From Pontibacter diazotrophicus (GTDB lineage Bacteria > Bacteroidota > Bacteroidia > Cytophagales > Hymenobacteraceae), in contig NZ_QRGR01000016.1 in NCBI RefSeq assembly GCF_003367245.1, positions 1-64,000 on the forward strand: a stretch of 64,000 bases of DNA, given 5' to 3'. Under the pieces are notes generated by a model. It saw nothing but the letters and a program-made list of their open reading frames with translations, was not told the origin of the DNA and ran no database searches. Made by a program: the position numbers and the translations under genes. Shown here piece by piece: positions 43,126-51,803 of the stretch (positions within the stretch are counted from its first letter, which is position 1; each line of letters opens with the position of its first letter).

Positions 43126-43386
43126 ATTGTCTCAGCTGGTTGGGTTGGTTTTGTCCCTCAATGTGAAGGGCTCATGTTTGAACAAGTGTAAAGGCCGCAG
43201 GTTTAGAAATTTCACCGTATCATGGTGAAAGTTGCCGTACTGTCCGGCAGCAGCTACAGGTGTTCGGTTAAAGCATACGAGTAGAACTTAAGATAATGAA
43301 CCGCCATATACTTGTACTTGAATCTTCATCTACGTCAGAAATGCCGTTTATGATTTATCTTGCCACAAAAACAACAGCAGCAACAT

Positions 43387-44436
43387 ATGAGTATGAACAT
43401 TAGCTATACCCCCCACACTCTGCAGTTTAAGTTCAATGCCCGCACCTCGCGCGGTGCTATTTCAGAGCACAAGGTCTATTTTGTCAACCTATGGCAGGAG
43501 CGTGCACCAGAGACAATAGGAGTGGGAGAGTGCGCGCCTCTGGCAGGACTGAGCATAGATGACCGCCCTGACCTGGAGCAGAAACTACAGGAGGTGGTGC
43601 AACTGGTAAACGGGCAGCAGGTACAGCTGCAGGCAGAAAAGCCGCTGCCGGAGGAACTGCAGCTGCAGGAGTGGCCGGCGCTGCGTTTCGCTTTAGAAAC
43701 AGCGCTGCTTGACTTACAGCACGGCGGTCGGCGGCTTTTGTATGACAACGCTTTCAGCCGGGGGGAAGCCGGTATACCCATCAATGGCCTCATCTGGATG
43801 GGCGACAGCCGCTTTATGCAGGAGCAGATAGAGAAGAAGCTGAAGGAAGGCTACAGTTGCCTGAAATTAAAAATAGGCGGGCTGGATTTTGTGCAGGAAT
43901 TGGAAATACTTCAAAGTATACGCGAGGTGGCCAACGCACAGGAACTGACGGTGCGCGTAGATGCCAACGGTGCCTTTTCGCCGCAGGAGGCTTATAAAAA
44001 GCTGGAGCGACTGGCCCGCTACGAGCTTCATTCCATTGAGCAGCCCATCAGGCAGGGGCAGCACGAAGCCATGGCCCAACTCTGCGCCTATACCCCTGTG
44101 CCCATTGCCCTCGACGAAGAACTGATAGGCGTGCAGCAGCCGGAGGAAAAAGTTGCTTTGCTGGAGAATATAAACCCGCAGTACATCATCCTGAAACCAA
44201 CGCTGGTGGGCGGCCTCGCCGCCAGCGCTGAGTGGATTGAGCTGGCAGAAGCGCGTGACATCGGCTGGTGGGTGACTTCGGCGCTGGAGTCCAACATTGG
44301 TCTCAATGCCATCAGCCAGTTCACTGCCAACTACGACATCACCATGCCGCAGGGCCTGGGCACCGGTCAGCTTTACCACAACAATATTCCGTCGGCGCTG
44401 CAGATAGAGCAGGGGCAGTTGTGGTATAGAGGATAA
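43387..44436 (+). CDS. menC: o-succinylbenzoate synthase MenC
   Basis: 349 residues, start at 43387 (a second ATG is two codons later, and a longer frame from 43360 adds Gln-rich residues). Enolase-superfamily enzyme of menaquinone synthesis that dehydrates SHCHC to o-succinylbenzoate. Motifs: GVGECAPLAGLS, YSCLKLKIGG (catalytic Lys pair), RVDANGAF (first metal Asp), SIEQPIRQGQ (Glu), ALDEELIG (Asp-Glu), IILKPTLVGG (second Lys), then TSALESNIGLNA. All metal ligands and both catalytic lysines appear present. No other men genes are adjacent; single gene. Divergent from egtB. Confidence 0.93.
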   Translation: MSMNISYTPHTLQFKFNARTSRGAISEHKVYFVNLWQERAPETIGVGECAPLAGLSIDDRPDLEQKLQEVVQLVNGQQVQLQAEKPLPEELQLQEWPALRFALETALLDLQHGGRRLLYDNAFSRGEAGIPINGLIWMGDSRFMQEQIEKKLKEGYSCLKLKIGGLDFVQELEILQSIREVANAQELTVRVDANGAFSPQEAYKKLERLARYELHSIEQPIRQGQHEAMAQLCAYTPVPIALDEELIGVQQPEEKVALLENINPQYIILKPTLVGGLAASAEWIELAEARDIGWWVTSALESNIGLNAISQFTANYDITMPQGLGTGQLYHNNIPSALQIEQGQLWYRG

Positions 44437-44548
44437 AAGGCAACAGCGGATTTATTCACAATGGGATACACTTTTCAGCAGATAGAAAACAACTTCGGTT
44501 ATTGAAAGTGCCGTATACTTAATTGGTTATAAATCATTATCTTGTAGT

Positions 44549-44755
44549 ATGGCTGATATTGATATTTACATGAAACTGGCAACCCTGCCAGATGATATGA
44601 AAAAAGAGGTAGGTGACTTTGTTGATTTTCTCAAGTCAAAGGCAAAAGCTAAAAGGAAGGTTGAAGTACAGAGGAAAGCCGGTTTAGCAAAGGGGCTCAT
44701 AAAAATGAAGGAAGATTTTGATGAGCCTTTAAACGACTTTGAAGAGTATCTGTAA
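44549..44755 (+). CDS. DUF2281-type antitoxin (VapB-like)
   Basis: 68 residues; the N-terminal DUF2281 helical segment (MADIDIYMKLATLPDDMKKEVGDFVDFL) precedes a basic helix and an acidic C-terminal tail ending FDEPLNDFEEYL, which in such pairs wraps over the PIN toxin. The stop codon overlaps the toxin start by one base (TAATG), so they are translationally coupled. Presumed antitoxin; also probable autorepressor, though no DNA-binding domain is evident. Confidence 0.8.
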   Translation: MADIDIYMKLATLPDDMKKEVGDFVDFLKSKAKAKRKVEVQRKAGLAKGLIKMKEDFDEPLNDFEEYL

Positions 44756-45144
44756 TGAACCTACTACTAGACACACATGCTGTCATTTGGTTTATTACAG
44801 AAGATGAACACTTGCCTGCCAGTGTAAAAGAACTAATAGAAGATACTGCCCATACATGCTTTGTCAGCATCGCCTCATTATGGGAAATGGGCATCAAACA
44901 TTCATTAGGTAAACTTGATCTGAAAGCAGAGCTAAAGGAGATATTTGAGCTTATTGAGCAAAGTGGATTGACATTATTGCCTATCACAACGGCTCATATC
45001 TTAGCGAACACAGCTTTAGATTTTCATCACAGAGACCCCTTTGACAGATTAATCATCGCTCAGGCTAAAACCGAAGGCCTTACACTGGTGTCAAAAGATG
45101 ATGTGTTTGTGAATTACAGCATTGCGCTCATCTGGGGTAAGTAA
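44755..45144 (+). CDS. PIN-domain toxin (VapC family)
   Basis: 129-residue PIN-domain ribonuclease of a type II toxin-antitoxin system. The acidic active-site residues are in place: Asp6 (LLLDTH), Glu44 (SLWEMGIK), Asp94 and Asp97 (HRDPFDRL), with Asp115/116 near the end. Members of this subgroup cleave RNA, often tRNA, when freed from antitoxin. Intact and coupled to the antitoxin gene. Located between menC and a convergent cytochrome peroxidase gene. Confidence 0.9.
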   Translation: MNLLLDTHAVIWFITEDEHLPASVKELIEDTAHTCFVSIASLWEMGIKHSLGKLDLKAELKEIFELIEQSGLTLLPITTAHILANTALDFHHRDPFDRLIIAQAKTEGLTLVSKDDVFVNYSIALIWGK

Positions 45145-45216
45145 AGCCAACGCCAAGCTAACGTCATATTCACAACGGGCATTTGCCCTGGTTACCTCAT
45201 TTGATTTTTATCCAGG

Positions 45217-46290
45217 TTACTCTGGCCTAGAAAAGGCTTTATCATGTATAAAGCTCTTGTCTGTTAGCGTGTGGAGGAAAGCAATAAGTTTTTGCTTGTC
45301 TGTTTCCGAAATAGGTATTCCGGGCTGATCTTGCTGCTGTAGCTCCGGAGCTAAGGTAGGAGACACGACTATACCCGTTCTGTAATGCTCCAGCACCTCC
45401 TCCAACGTGGCAAAACGACCGTCGTGCATATAAGGGGCGGTGAGGGCGATGTTGCGGAGCGTCGGCGTTTTATACTTGCCTCTGTCTGCTGCTGTTTGCG
45501 TGATGCGGCCGCGGCCGAAAGCCTGTTCCTCGTTGTCAGGGGAGAAGGTGTTGTCGAGGCCATTGTTGTGGTAGCTGTTATCGGTGAAGAAGTCGGTGGC
45601 GTGGCAGTTGCTGCAGTGCTGCCGGAAAAGTGCCAGCCCCTGCAGTTCCACCTCACTCAATTCTCCGCCTGCCTCTTTCCGCAAATACCTGTCGTAGCGG
45701 GAGTTCGTTGAAATGAGTGTTCGCTGAAACTGCGCCAGTGCCCGCCCGATTGCCGCCGTCGTGACAGAATCTGAACCAAACGCTTTCCTGAATAATTGTG
45801 GATACTTCTCGTGCTGCTGCAATTTGGCTGTGAGTTCCTTCAGGCTCTGGCCCATCTCGTCGGGGTGCGTAAGCGGGCCGAAGCTCACCGATTCCAGGTT
45901 TTTGGAGCCCCCGTCCCAGAAAAGTCCCGGCATCCAGGCCAGGTTTACAAGCGAAGGCACGTGCCGGAGCAGTGGCTTGCCTGTTACGCCAGCCGTGGTG
46001 AGTACTTTGCCGTCTGAAAAGGCTTTCTCCTGCTGGTGGCAGGTGGCACAGGATATTTTTTCGTTTCCGGAGAGCATCGGGTCATAAAATAGCATGCGGC
46101 CCAGCGCCACGCCTTCCCGCGTGAGCGGGTTGCGCTCAGGGCCGGGAATACCGGTAGCCAGGTTGGAGGGCAGAGCAGGTAGATACGTTTCTGTTGCCGG
46201 GCTAACGTCCTCCTGCTCTGGTGCATTACAGCCAGCTGTTTGCAGCAGGCAAAAGCAAAGGAGTAGGGCGTATAGCTGGCGGCGTAGCAT
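45217..46290 (-). CDS. diheme cytochrome c peroxidase / MbnH-MauG-like lipoprotein
   Basis: 357 residues with a lipoprotein signal (TAGC, Cys21). Two haem-c sites: CATCH at 81-85 and CSNCH at 226-230, plus the family motifs GRMLFYDPMLSGN, FSDG, RTLISTNSRYDRY and NIALTAPYMHDGRFATLEEVLEHY. The family includes bacterial peroxidases and MauG/MbnH enzymes that oxidise protein tryptophans. Because an MbnP-family gene is directly upstream (11 bases) and a second diheme gene precedes that, MbnH-like action on MbnP is the better guess. Third gene of the operon. Periplasmic/lipid-anchored. Confidence 0.88.
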   Translation of the reverse strand: MLRRQLYALLLCFCLLQTAGCNAPEQEDVSPATETYLPALPSNLATGIPGPERNPLTREGVALGRMLFYDPMLSGNEKISCATCHQQEKAFSDGKVLTTAGVTGKPLLRHVPSLVNLAWMPGLFWDGGSKNLESVSFGPLTHPDEMGQSLKELTAKLQQHEKYPQLFRKAFGSDSVTTAAIGRALAQFQRTLISTNSRYDRYLRKEAGGELSEVELQGLALFRQHCSNCHATDFFTDNSYHNNGLDNTFSPDNEEQAFGRGRITQTAADRGKYKTPTLRNIALTAPYMHDGRFATLEEVLEHYRTGIVVSPTLAPELQQQDQPGIPISETDKQKLIAFLHTLTDKSFIHDKAFSRPE

Positions 46291-46301
46291 CCTGTTCTTT
46301 C

Positions 46302-47042
46302 TTATTTTACTTCCACCACTTTCAGAAAGCCATTACTGTAGTTTTCTGCCACCATACTCGGGCCTGCTCCGTGTCCGCCGGAGTTCATCTCATCAAAATC
46401 AATCGTATGAGGTCCCTGGAACAGTTCATTGACATCTGCTTGCAAGCTTAGTTCAAAAGTTGCCTGCTCGCGCAGGTTAATGGCCTTTGGCAGATTCAGC
46501 GTAAGGATTTTATAGTTGGCATCGCCGCCTACGTGAAAGACCAACGCACCGCTTTCTGTGTCGCCAGTATAGGCTCCCACCAGCGACAGGAACTTATAGC
46601 CTGTATCCCAGTCCCATACCATCTCGTTGCTTGGGTCGAGGTCACCGGGCTGGTCGGTGGAGTGGTTGTGCGCCTCATCCACGCCGATGGCCAACTCTAT
46701 TTTGTCGTAGGTGCCCACCGGAATGTCTTTTAATTCAAAGGCTGTTTTACCGCCCTGCGCTATCAGGTGGTAGCTTTCAGGTTCCGCAAAAGTAGCCTGC
46801 CCATTGCTGCTGATGAGCTTTACATTGCTGATGTAGTATTTGAAGTTGCTGACGGAGTAGGTGTCGCCAGCCGGGCTGGTATAGGTGCCTTCGTCCAACT
46901 GCAGCGGCGCTGTACCCACCATGTTCTGGATGTTCACCTGCAAGTTGCCTGTGGCTGGGGTGTCGTCTTCGTCGGAGCAGGCGGTTAGCAGGAGCGGCAG
47001 TGCCAGCACAAGGAACAGAAGCCAGATAAGCGTATTTTTCAT
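46302..47042 (-). CDS. MbnP family protein
   Basis: 246-residue lipoprotein (lipobox LTAC, Cys22). Matches the MbnP family pattern: NLQVNIQNMVGTAPLQLDEGTYTSPAGDTYSVSNFKYYISNV, then VDEAHNHS and the conserved EMVWDWDTGYKFL with Trp143/Trp145, and a C-terminal VFHVGGDANYKILTLNLP. In methanobactin operons MbnH converts an MbnP tryptophan to kynurenine and MbnP binds copper (family knowledge). Here it is sandwiched between two diheme peroxidase-like genes on the same strand, with 6 and 11 bases between. No methanobactin precursor or synthesis genes seen, so a broader copper role is likely. Confidence 0.9.
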   Translation of the reverse strand: MKNTLIWLLFLVLALPLLLTACSDEDDTPATGNLQVNIQNMVGTAPLQLDEGTYTSPAGDTYSVSNFKYYISNVKLISSNGQATFAEPESYHLIAQGGKTAFELKDIPVGTYDKIELAIGVDEAHNHSTDQPGDLDPSNEMVWDWDTGYKFLSLVGAYTGDTESGALVFHVGGDANYKILTLNLPKAINLREQATFELSLQADVNELFQGPHTIDFDEMNSGGHGAGPSMVAENYSNGFLKVVEVK

Positions 47043-47048
47043 AGGGTG

Positions 47049-48149
47049 TTAATTATGTGGATCAGAAAAACGTTCGTCTTTCACAAAGTTATCGTCGGTG
47101 AGAGCATGCAGGAAAGCGATAATTTTGCGTTTTTCCTCCTCCGTTAGGAGCAGCGTTTTTCCATCTACTTCGTTGGAAGCCTCTATAATGAGCGGATCCA
47201 GGTTGGGGCTATTGTACTTGAGGTGGTCGTTATAATGATCCAGCACCTCTTCCAGCGTCTGGAAGCGGCCGTCGTGCATATATGGGGCGGTTAAAGCGAT
47301 GTTGCGGAGCGAGGGCGCTTTGAACAGTCCGTTATGCCGTGCGTTGCCGGTCACTTCGCCCAGTCCATTATCCGTGAAAGTATCGTCTAACCCGTTGTTG
47401 TGGAAGGTGCGCATCGAGAGAAGTGTGCCTCCGTGGCAGTCGCCGCAGTTGCCCCCGCGCAGGCCAATGCCAGGTTCCGGGTGCGTCATGAACAGCTGCA
47501 TGCCTTCCACTTCTTCCGGTGTAAGCGCTTCTTCTCCCTGCAGGTGCTTGTCGTAGCGGGAGTCGGCGGAGATGAGGGTGCGCTGGAACTGTGCCAGCGC
47601 CTTTAGTATGTTTTCTTCGGTAATGGTACCGGAGCCAAAGGCCTTTTCGAATAGGGGCGGGTACAGCGTGGTAGCCTGCAGTTCGTGTACGGCCTCTTCT
47701 AAATCCTGGTGCAGCTCATCGTGGTTTTCTATCGGGCCACGGGCCTGCTCTTCCAGGCTGTAGGTGCCGCCATCCCAGTTAAACTGGGTAAACCACTGCA
47801 TGTTGGTCAGCGACATAGCACCTCGCCGGTGCGCTATACCGTCTATGCCTACCGCCAGCGCCTTGCCATCGGTAAAGGCTTTGTCCTGCTGATGGCAGCT
47901 GCCGCACGACATGGTGTTGTTGCCGGAAAGCTTCTTTTCATAAAACAGGTGACGACCTAGTTCCACGCCCTCTTCGGTTAAGGCATTGTCTGGCGGCACA
48001 GTAATGTTCTGCGGAAAATGACTTGGGATGGTCAGTTGGTAAGGCGTGGGGGTGTAAGGCTCTACCTTAGGCTCCGTTTCCTTGTCCGGAGAACAGGCAA
48101 AGGTAAGCGGAATGATTGCCAGGTAGAGTAAGTTACGGAAAGCTGCCAT
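47049..48149 (-). CDS. diheme cytochrome c peroxidase / MbnH-like lipoprotein
   Basis: 366 residues from the ATG at 48149, whose product has a lipobox TFAC (Cys19); an upstream ATG at 48200 lacks a proper signal sequence and is not used. Two CxxCH haem sites: CGSCH in NNTMSCGSCHQQDKAF and CGDCH in GGNCGDCHGGTLL, plus RTLISADSRYDKHL and NIALTAPYMHDGRFQTLEEVLDHY. It is a paralog of the peroxidase at 45.2 kb and is the first gene of the three-gene operon with MbnP. Differences between the two copies (extra glycine-rich loop before the second haem) suggest separate roles. Confidence 0.88.
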   Translation of the reverse strand: MAAFRNLLYLAIIPLTFACSPDKETEPKVEPYTPTPYQLTIPSHFPQNITVPPDNALTEEGVELGRHLFYEKKLSGNNTMSCGSCHQQDKAFTDGKALAVGIDGIAHRRGAMSLTNMQWFTQFNWDGGTYSLEEQARGPIENHDELHQDLEEAVHELQATTLYPPLFEKAFGSGTITEENILKALAQFQRTLISADSRYDKHLQGEEALTPEEVEGMQLFMTHPEPGIGLRGGNCGDCHGGTLLSMRTFHNNGLDDTFTDNGLGEVTGNARHNGLFKAPSLRNIALTAPYMHDGRFQTLEEVLDHYNDHLKYNSPNLDPLIIEASNEVDGKTLLLTEEEKRKIIAFLHALTDDNFVKDERFSDPHN

Positions 48150-48339
48150 ACTTGATATGCTTGCTGCTATAAGGGGAGAACGTAAATATACATAAATCAA
48201 TTGTATCGAATCAGTGTTGCCTGGAGTTGCAGGTCAGTCAGTATATTGCCAGCTTGGTTGTCTTTTGTTCTGCTATTGTTTTAGGTTTCAGTATAAGTTA
48301 GATTTATACTGCTGCTTATTATAGTGTAGAAATATATCT
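48150..48339. other. intergenic region upstream of the diheme/MbnP operon
   Basis: 190 bases holding the operon promoter; a TATATTTA box on the minus strand is one base off consensus. Confidence 0.35.
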
Positions 48340-48805
48340 AAGCTGCTGTCGTGACTGTTCATCCAGAGGCATCTCACCTACAGTTGCATTGTTTCTCTCT
48401 GAGCTCTCAAGGCCGAGAGGCCTCGTCTTCGGGCATCGCGCTGGGAGTTTTTTGCGCCAAGGCGCTGCCGCGCGAGCGGCACCAAAAATCTCCAAAGGCG
48501 CTCAATCCAAAGACTGGAAACACCCTCACTTCATGCTGAAGGATAAATGAGATTGTGCAGAAGAACATAGTTACGCAGAAAGAATTTGCTTACAAGACCA
48601 TTTTGCCAGCTCGAAGGAAAAGTATTTCCAGTTTTTCTGAGAGGCGCCTTGTAGATTTCCGGTGCCACGCTAGTGGCAGCCGATAGGCAGGAAATGTACA
48701 CAGCGCCGAACGGGAAAACGCGCCCTCGCGGGAGTGGAGCGCTAAGTTACACCCATGCAAAAGGCTGCTTATGGGTCGCTGGATGAACAGCGTCCACGGC
48801 AGCTT
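48340..48805. mobile_element. TIR-bounded palindromic non-coding element (MITE-like)
   Basis: Terminal arms of 27 bases (48340-48366 and 48779-48805) match in 22 positions as inverted repeats. Inside, further blocks are arranged symmetrically around about 48570: CGGCACCAAAAATCTCCAAAGG at about 48477 pairs with CTTGTAGATTTCCGGTGCCAC at about 48649, and GACTGGAAAC near 48512 pairs with TTTCCAGTTTTT near 48626. No protein is encoded. The GC-rich palindromic body and TIRs suggest a non-autonomous transposable element or repeat. The left and right targets were not resolved. Confidence 0.55.
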
Positions 48806-48925
48806 AGACAAATTCAGATGAAGCAACTTAATAGTTTACAATAATGCATGGAATGCACAAATACCAGCAACGTCTAACTCCTAAATCGAATATTACTTAG
48901 CGACAGCAAAGCTTTAGCACCAGCC
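48806..48925. other. intergenic region after the sirtuin gene
   Basis: 120 bases with no gene, between the element and the sirtuin stop. Confidence 0.4.
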
Positions 48926-49621
48926 TTACAAATACTTCTCCCGCAGCAACTGCGCTACTTTCACCATGCCGGTGCTGGCTTTCTCTTCGTAGCGGTGCAG
49001 GTTGGGGCGCCGGCGCATTTCGGGCAGGTTTGGGTCTACTACGAAAATCGGGACGTTGTCGGGCACAAAGTCCACGAGGCCGGCGGCGGGGTATACTACC
49101 AGCGAGGTTCCGACTACTAAAAAGATATCGGCTTGCATGGTCTCCTGCATCGCCTGCTCCATCAGGGGCACCGGCTCTCCGAACCACACAATGTTGGGCC
49201 GTAGTTGTGAACCGCGCTCGCACTTGTCGCCTTTCTTCAGTTCCCAGCCTTCCATGGGGTATACAAGCGAGGGGTCCAGAGTGCTGCGGCTTTCAAACAG
49301 TTTGCCGTGCAGGTGAATAACGTTGCTGCTGCCTGCGCGCTCGTGCAAATTATCTACGTTTTGGGTGATAATACGCACATCAAAATCCTTCTCCAGGTCA
49401 GCAAGCGCCAAGTGGCCGGCGTTGGGTGCTACGCTATGGGCATTTTTCCGACGCTGGTTATAAAAGTCGAGCACCAGGTCAGGATTTTTGCGCCAGCCCT
49501 GCGGAGAGGCCACCTCCATCACATCATGCCCTTCCCACAGCCCGTTTGCATCCCGGAACGTGGCAATGCCGCTTTCGGCACTGATTCCGGCTCCTGTTAA
49601 TACCACCAGTCGTTTTTTCAT
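48926..49621 (-). CDS. cobB: SIR2-family NAD-dependent protein deacylase
   Basis: 231 residues. Contains the sirtuin NAD motif GAGISAESGI (10-19), TQNVDNLH (86-93), catalytic His105 in HLHG, and VVGTSLVVYPAAG. The class III pair Tyr54/Arg57 (DFYNQRR), which in CobB-type enzymes binds succinyl or malonyl groups, is present, so it may remove acidic acyl groups from lysines. Zinc ligands: only one cysteine (Cys134) is seen in the region where four cysteines normally sit, so the zinc site seems lost. Cytoplasmic; monocistronic, and divergent from umuD. Confidence 0.9.
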   Translation of the reverse strand: MKKRLVVLTGAGISAESGIATFRDANGLWEGHDVMEVASPQGWRKNPDLVLDFYNQRRKNAHSVAPNAGHLALADLEKDFDVRIITQNVDNLHERAGSSNVIHLHGKLFESRSTLDPSLVYPMEGWELKKGDKCERGSQLRPNIVWFGEPVPLMEQAMQETMQADIFLVVGTSLVVYPAAGLVDFVPDNVPIFVVDPNLPEMRRRPNLHRYEEKASTGMVKVAQLLREKYL

Positions 49622-49779
49622 CTTATACTACATTTAATTTACACTTATACCTCTATACCCTAACTATTCTGCTTGCGTTACCTCCTGCCAGTGCTGTTCC
49701 ACCTAGGAGTTTTGCAGGCATTAAGAGGTAATAACCAGGTTATTGCGATGATAGGGAGGCAAATTTTTAAAACAAAATA

Positions 49780-49792
49780 CTAAAATATTTAG
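49780..49792 (+). promoter_or_regulatory. palindrome upstream of umuDC
   Basis: CTAAA-N3-TTTAG lies 44 bases before the umuD ATG in an A+T-rich region with further TAGCTAATACTAA-like sequence. Candidate operator for damage-induced control; the regulator is unknown. Confidence 0.35.
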
Positions 49793-49835
49793 CATAAAAT
49801 ATAGCTAATACTAATTTAATTCGTAAAATAGCGGT

Positions 49836-50282
49836 ATGAAAGCAGAAGTTATACTCATAGACAGACCGGATGTGATGCAGTTACATGATATGACAGCGCA
49901 TCGTTTAGAATTATTTTCATCGGCCGTGCAGGCGGGTTTTCCAAGCCCCGCAGCAGATTATGATGCGGAGCCGATTGACCTGAACGCGTACATTACGCAG
50001 AATCCAACGGCCACTTTTCTGGCGCGTGTGGAGGGTGACTCCATGATTGGGGCGCATATAGAGCCCGGCGACCTGGTGGTCATTGACCGTTCGCTGCAGG
50101 CAACGAGCGGCCGCATCGTACTGGCTTTTGTAGCCGGGGAGTTCACCATTAAGCGCCTGATGCAGAAACCGGACGGTGCCTACCTGGAGCCGGAGAACCC
50201 AAAGTACGAAAGCATCAGAATTACACAGGCCGACATGGGCCGCATCTGGGGCGTTGTGGTGGGCATCGTTAAAAAAGTATAG
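49836..50282 (+). CDS. umuD: UmuD-like S24 self-cleaving polymerase subunit
   Basis: 148 residues. The self-cleavage site Ala33-Gly34 (QAGFPSPA) and the Ser69 (GDSM)/Lys106 (TIKRL) dyad are intact. After RecA-stimulated cleavage the C-terminal part joins UmuC in translesion polymerase V. The umuC ATG begins four bases after the stop. The lack of an N-terminal DNA-binding domain separates it from LexA. Expression is probably damage-inducible via the palindrome upstream. Confidence 0.93.
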   Translation: MKAEVILIDRPDVMQLHDMTAHRLELFSSAVQAGFPSPAADYDAEPIDLNAYITQNPTATFLARVEGDSMIGAHIEPGDLVVIDRSLQATSGRIVLAFVAGEFTIKRLMQKPDGAYLEPENPKYESIRITQADMGRIWGVVVGIVKKV

Positions 50283-50285
50283 GAT

Positions 50286-51593
50286 ATGGCCACAACATCG
50301 CGCTTCGCCCTAGTGGACTGCAACAGCTTTTACGTGTCGTGCGAGCGGGTTTTCCGGCCGGAGCTGGAGGATGTGCCCGTGGTGGTGCTCTCCAACAACG
50401 ACGGCTGCGTCATCGCCCGCTCTAAAGAGGCCAAAGCTCTGGGCATTAAAATGGGCACGCCGTATTTTCAGGTGAAAGACATGATGGAGCGGGAGCGGGT
50501 GGAGGTGTTCAGCTCCAACTATGAGCTTTACGGCGACATGTCGCGGCGCGTAGTGAGTACGCTGTCGCAGTTTACGCCCAACCTGGAAATTTACTCTATC
50601 GACGAGTGCTTTCTGGACCTGAGCCACCTGAGGCCAGAGGAGGTGGAGGCATATGGGCACAGGATACGACATACCGTGGAGCGCTGGACGGGCATACCAG
50701 TATCGGTGGGCGTGGCGTGCACCAAAACGCTGGCAAAGCTGGCCAACCGGCTGGCAAAAAAACGTGCGAAGGCAAAGGAGGTGCTGGCGCTGCATACGCC
50801 GGCCGAGATAGAGGAGGCGCTACGCGAAAGCTCTGTAAAAGACGTATGGGGAATAGGACGGCAACATGCGAAGCGGCTGGAGCAACTGAACGTGGTGACC
50901 GCCTGGGACCTGAGCCGGATGCCGGAGGGCTGGGTGAAGAAAAACATGGCCGTGACTGGGCTGCGCACGCTGCTGGAGCTGCGCGGCCAGCCTTGCCAGG
51001 ACCTGGAGCCCGAGACGCCGGACAGGAAAAACATCTGCACCTCGCGCTCTTTCGGAAGGCCGCTCACCGAACTGGAGGATATAGCAGAGGCGCTCTCCAC
51101 CCACACTGTGAGGTGCGCCACCAAGCTGCGCAGGCAGAACAGCTGCGCCACCGGCGTCACAGTATTTCTAATGACCAACCGCTTTGCCGTTACGGAAAAT
51201 GTATACTGCAACAGCCGCACCATACAGCTACCCAGACCCACTAACAGTGAACTCGAATTGCTGTCGCGGGCCATGCACCTGCTGAAAAACATGTTCCGGC
51301 CCGGCAAGCGTTATGTGAAGGTAGGCATCATCTTAAATGACCTTGTGCCGGCATCGGAGGTGCAGCTGGATTTGTTTAGCAACCAGGATGGGGAGAAGCA
51401 CAAAAAGCTGATGAGCACCCTGGATACCCTGCGCCAGCGTTTTGGCCATCATGCGCTGAAATATGCGGTACAGGGAAATAAAAACGAAAAAGACGTAGAG
51501 GAAGAGAAAAGAGCTCCCTGGATGCTGCAAAAGAAGTTCTTATCCAGCCCATATACCACGTCCTTGAAAGGTTTGCTGCGCATCAAAACATGA
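50286..51593 (+). CDS. umuC: Y-family DNA polymerase UmuC
   Basis: 435 residues. Motifs: [18 protein letters not shown] (first catalytic Asp), [34 protein letters not shown] (catalytic Asp-Glu), then [19 protein letters not shown], the helix-hairpin-helix [16 protein letters not shown], and the little-finger domain. Ends with the C-terminal DUF4113-like tail ([12 protein letters not shown]). It carries out error-prone bypass synthesis with UmuD'. The stop is immediately followed by the palindromic element at 51593-51755. Confidence 0.94.
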   Translation: MATTSRFALVDCNSFYVSCERVFRPELEDVPVVVLSNNDGCVIARSKEAKALGIKMGTPYFQVKDMMERERVEVFSSNYELYGDMSRRVVSTLSQFTPNLEIYSIDECFLDLSHLRPEEVEAYGHRIRHTVERWTGIPVSVGVACTKTLAKLANRLAKKRAKAKEVLALHTPAEIEEALRESSVKDVWGIGRQHAKRLEQLNVVTAWDLSRMPEGWVKKNMAVTGLRTLLELRGQPCQDLEPETPDRKNICTSRSFGRPLTELEDIAEALSTHTVRCATKLRRQNSCATGVTVFLMTNRFAVTENVYCNSRTIQLPRPTNSELELLSRAMHLLKNMFRPGKRYVKVGIILNDLVPASEVQLDLFSNQDGEKHKKLMSTLDTLRQRFGHHALKYAVQGNKNEKDVEEEKRAPWMLQKKFLSSPYTTSLKGLLRIKT

Positions 51594-51755
51594 GAGCATG
51601 TTTAAAATTCATACTTTGCGCTGCAAATTGCCCATAAAGGAACCTGGCTTCTCCTTTTTCTCGCACCATAGCGCTGCTATGCTGCTCAAAAAACACTTCG
51701 CCAGAACCCTTTCTGAACAATTTTCGCTTGCAAAAACGAAATTTAAACATGCTCT
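51593..51755. mobile_element. palindromic MITE-like element with 17-bp ends
   Basis: AGAGCATGTTTAAA at 51593 is mirrored by TTTAAACATGCTCT at 51755. The two halves remain alignable as inverted copies for about 50 bases (for example TTTGCGCTGCAAATT on the left and its rough complement AATTTTCGCTTGCAAAA on the right). Non-coding. Abuts the umuC stop. Confidence 0.6.
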
Positions 51756-51756
51756 A

Positions 51757-51786
51757 AAAAGCCACTCCTGACTGGGAGTGGCTTTC
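51757..51786. terminator. terminator between umuC and topA
   Basis: AAAGCCACTCC (51758-51768) pairs with GGAGTGGCTTT (51775-51785), with A and T runs on the two sides; works for both convergent genes. Confidence 0.9.
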
Positions 51787-51803
51787 TGTATGGTGGTTAC
51801 CTC

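Noticed and set aside
45217..48149. A methanobactin biosynthesis operon
   Set aside because: MbnP and MbnH-like genes present but no precursor peptide, MbnB or MbnC seen.
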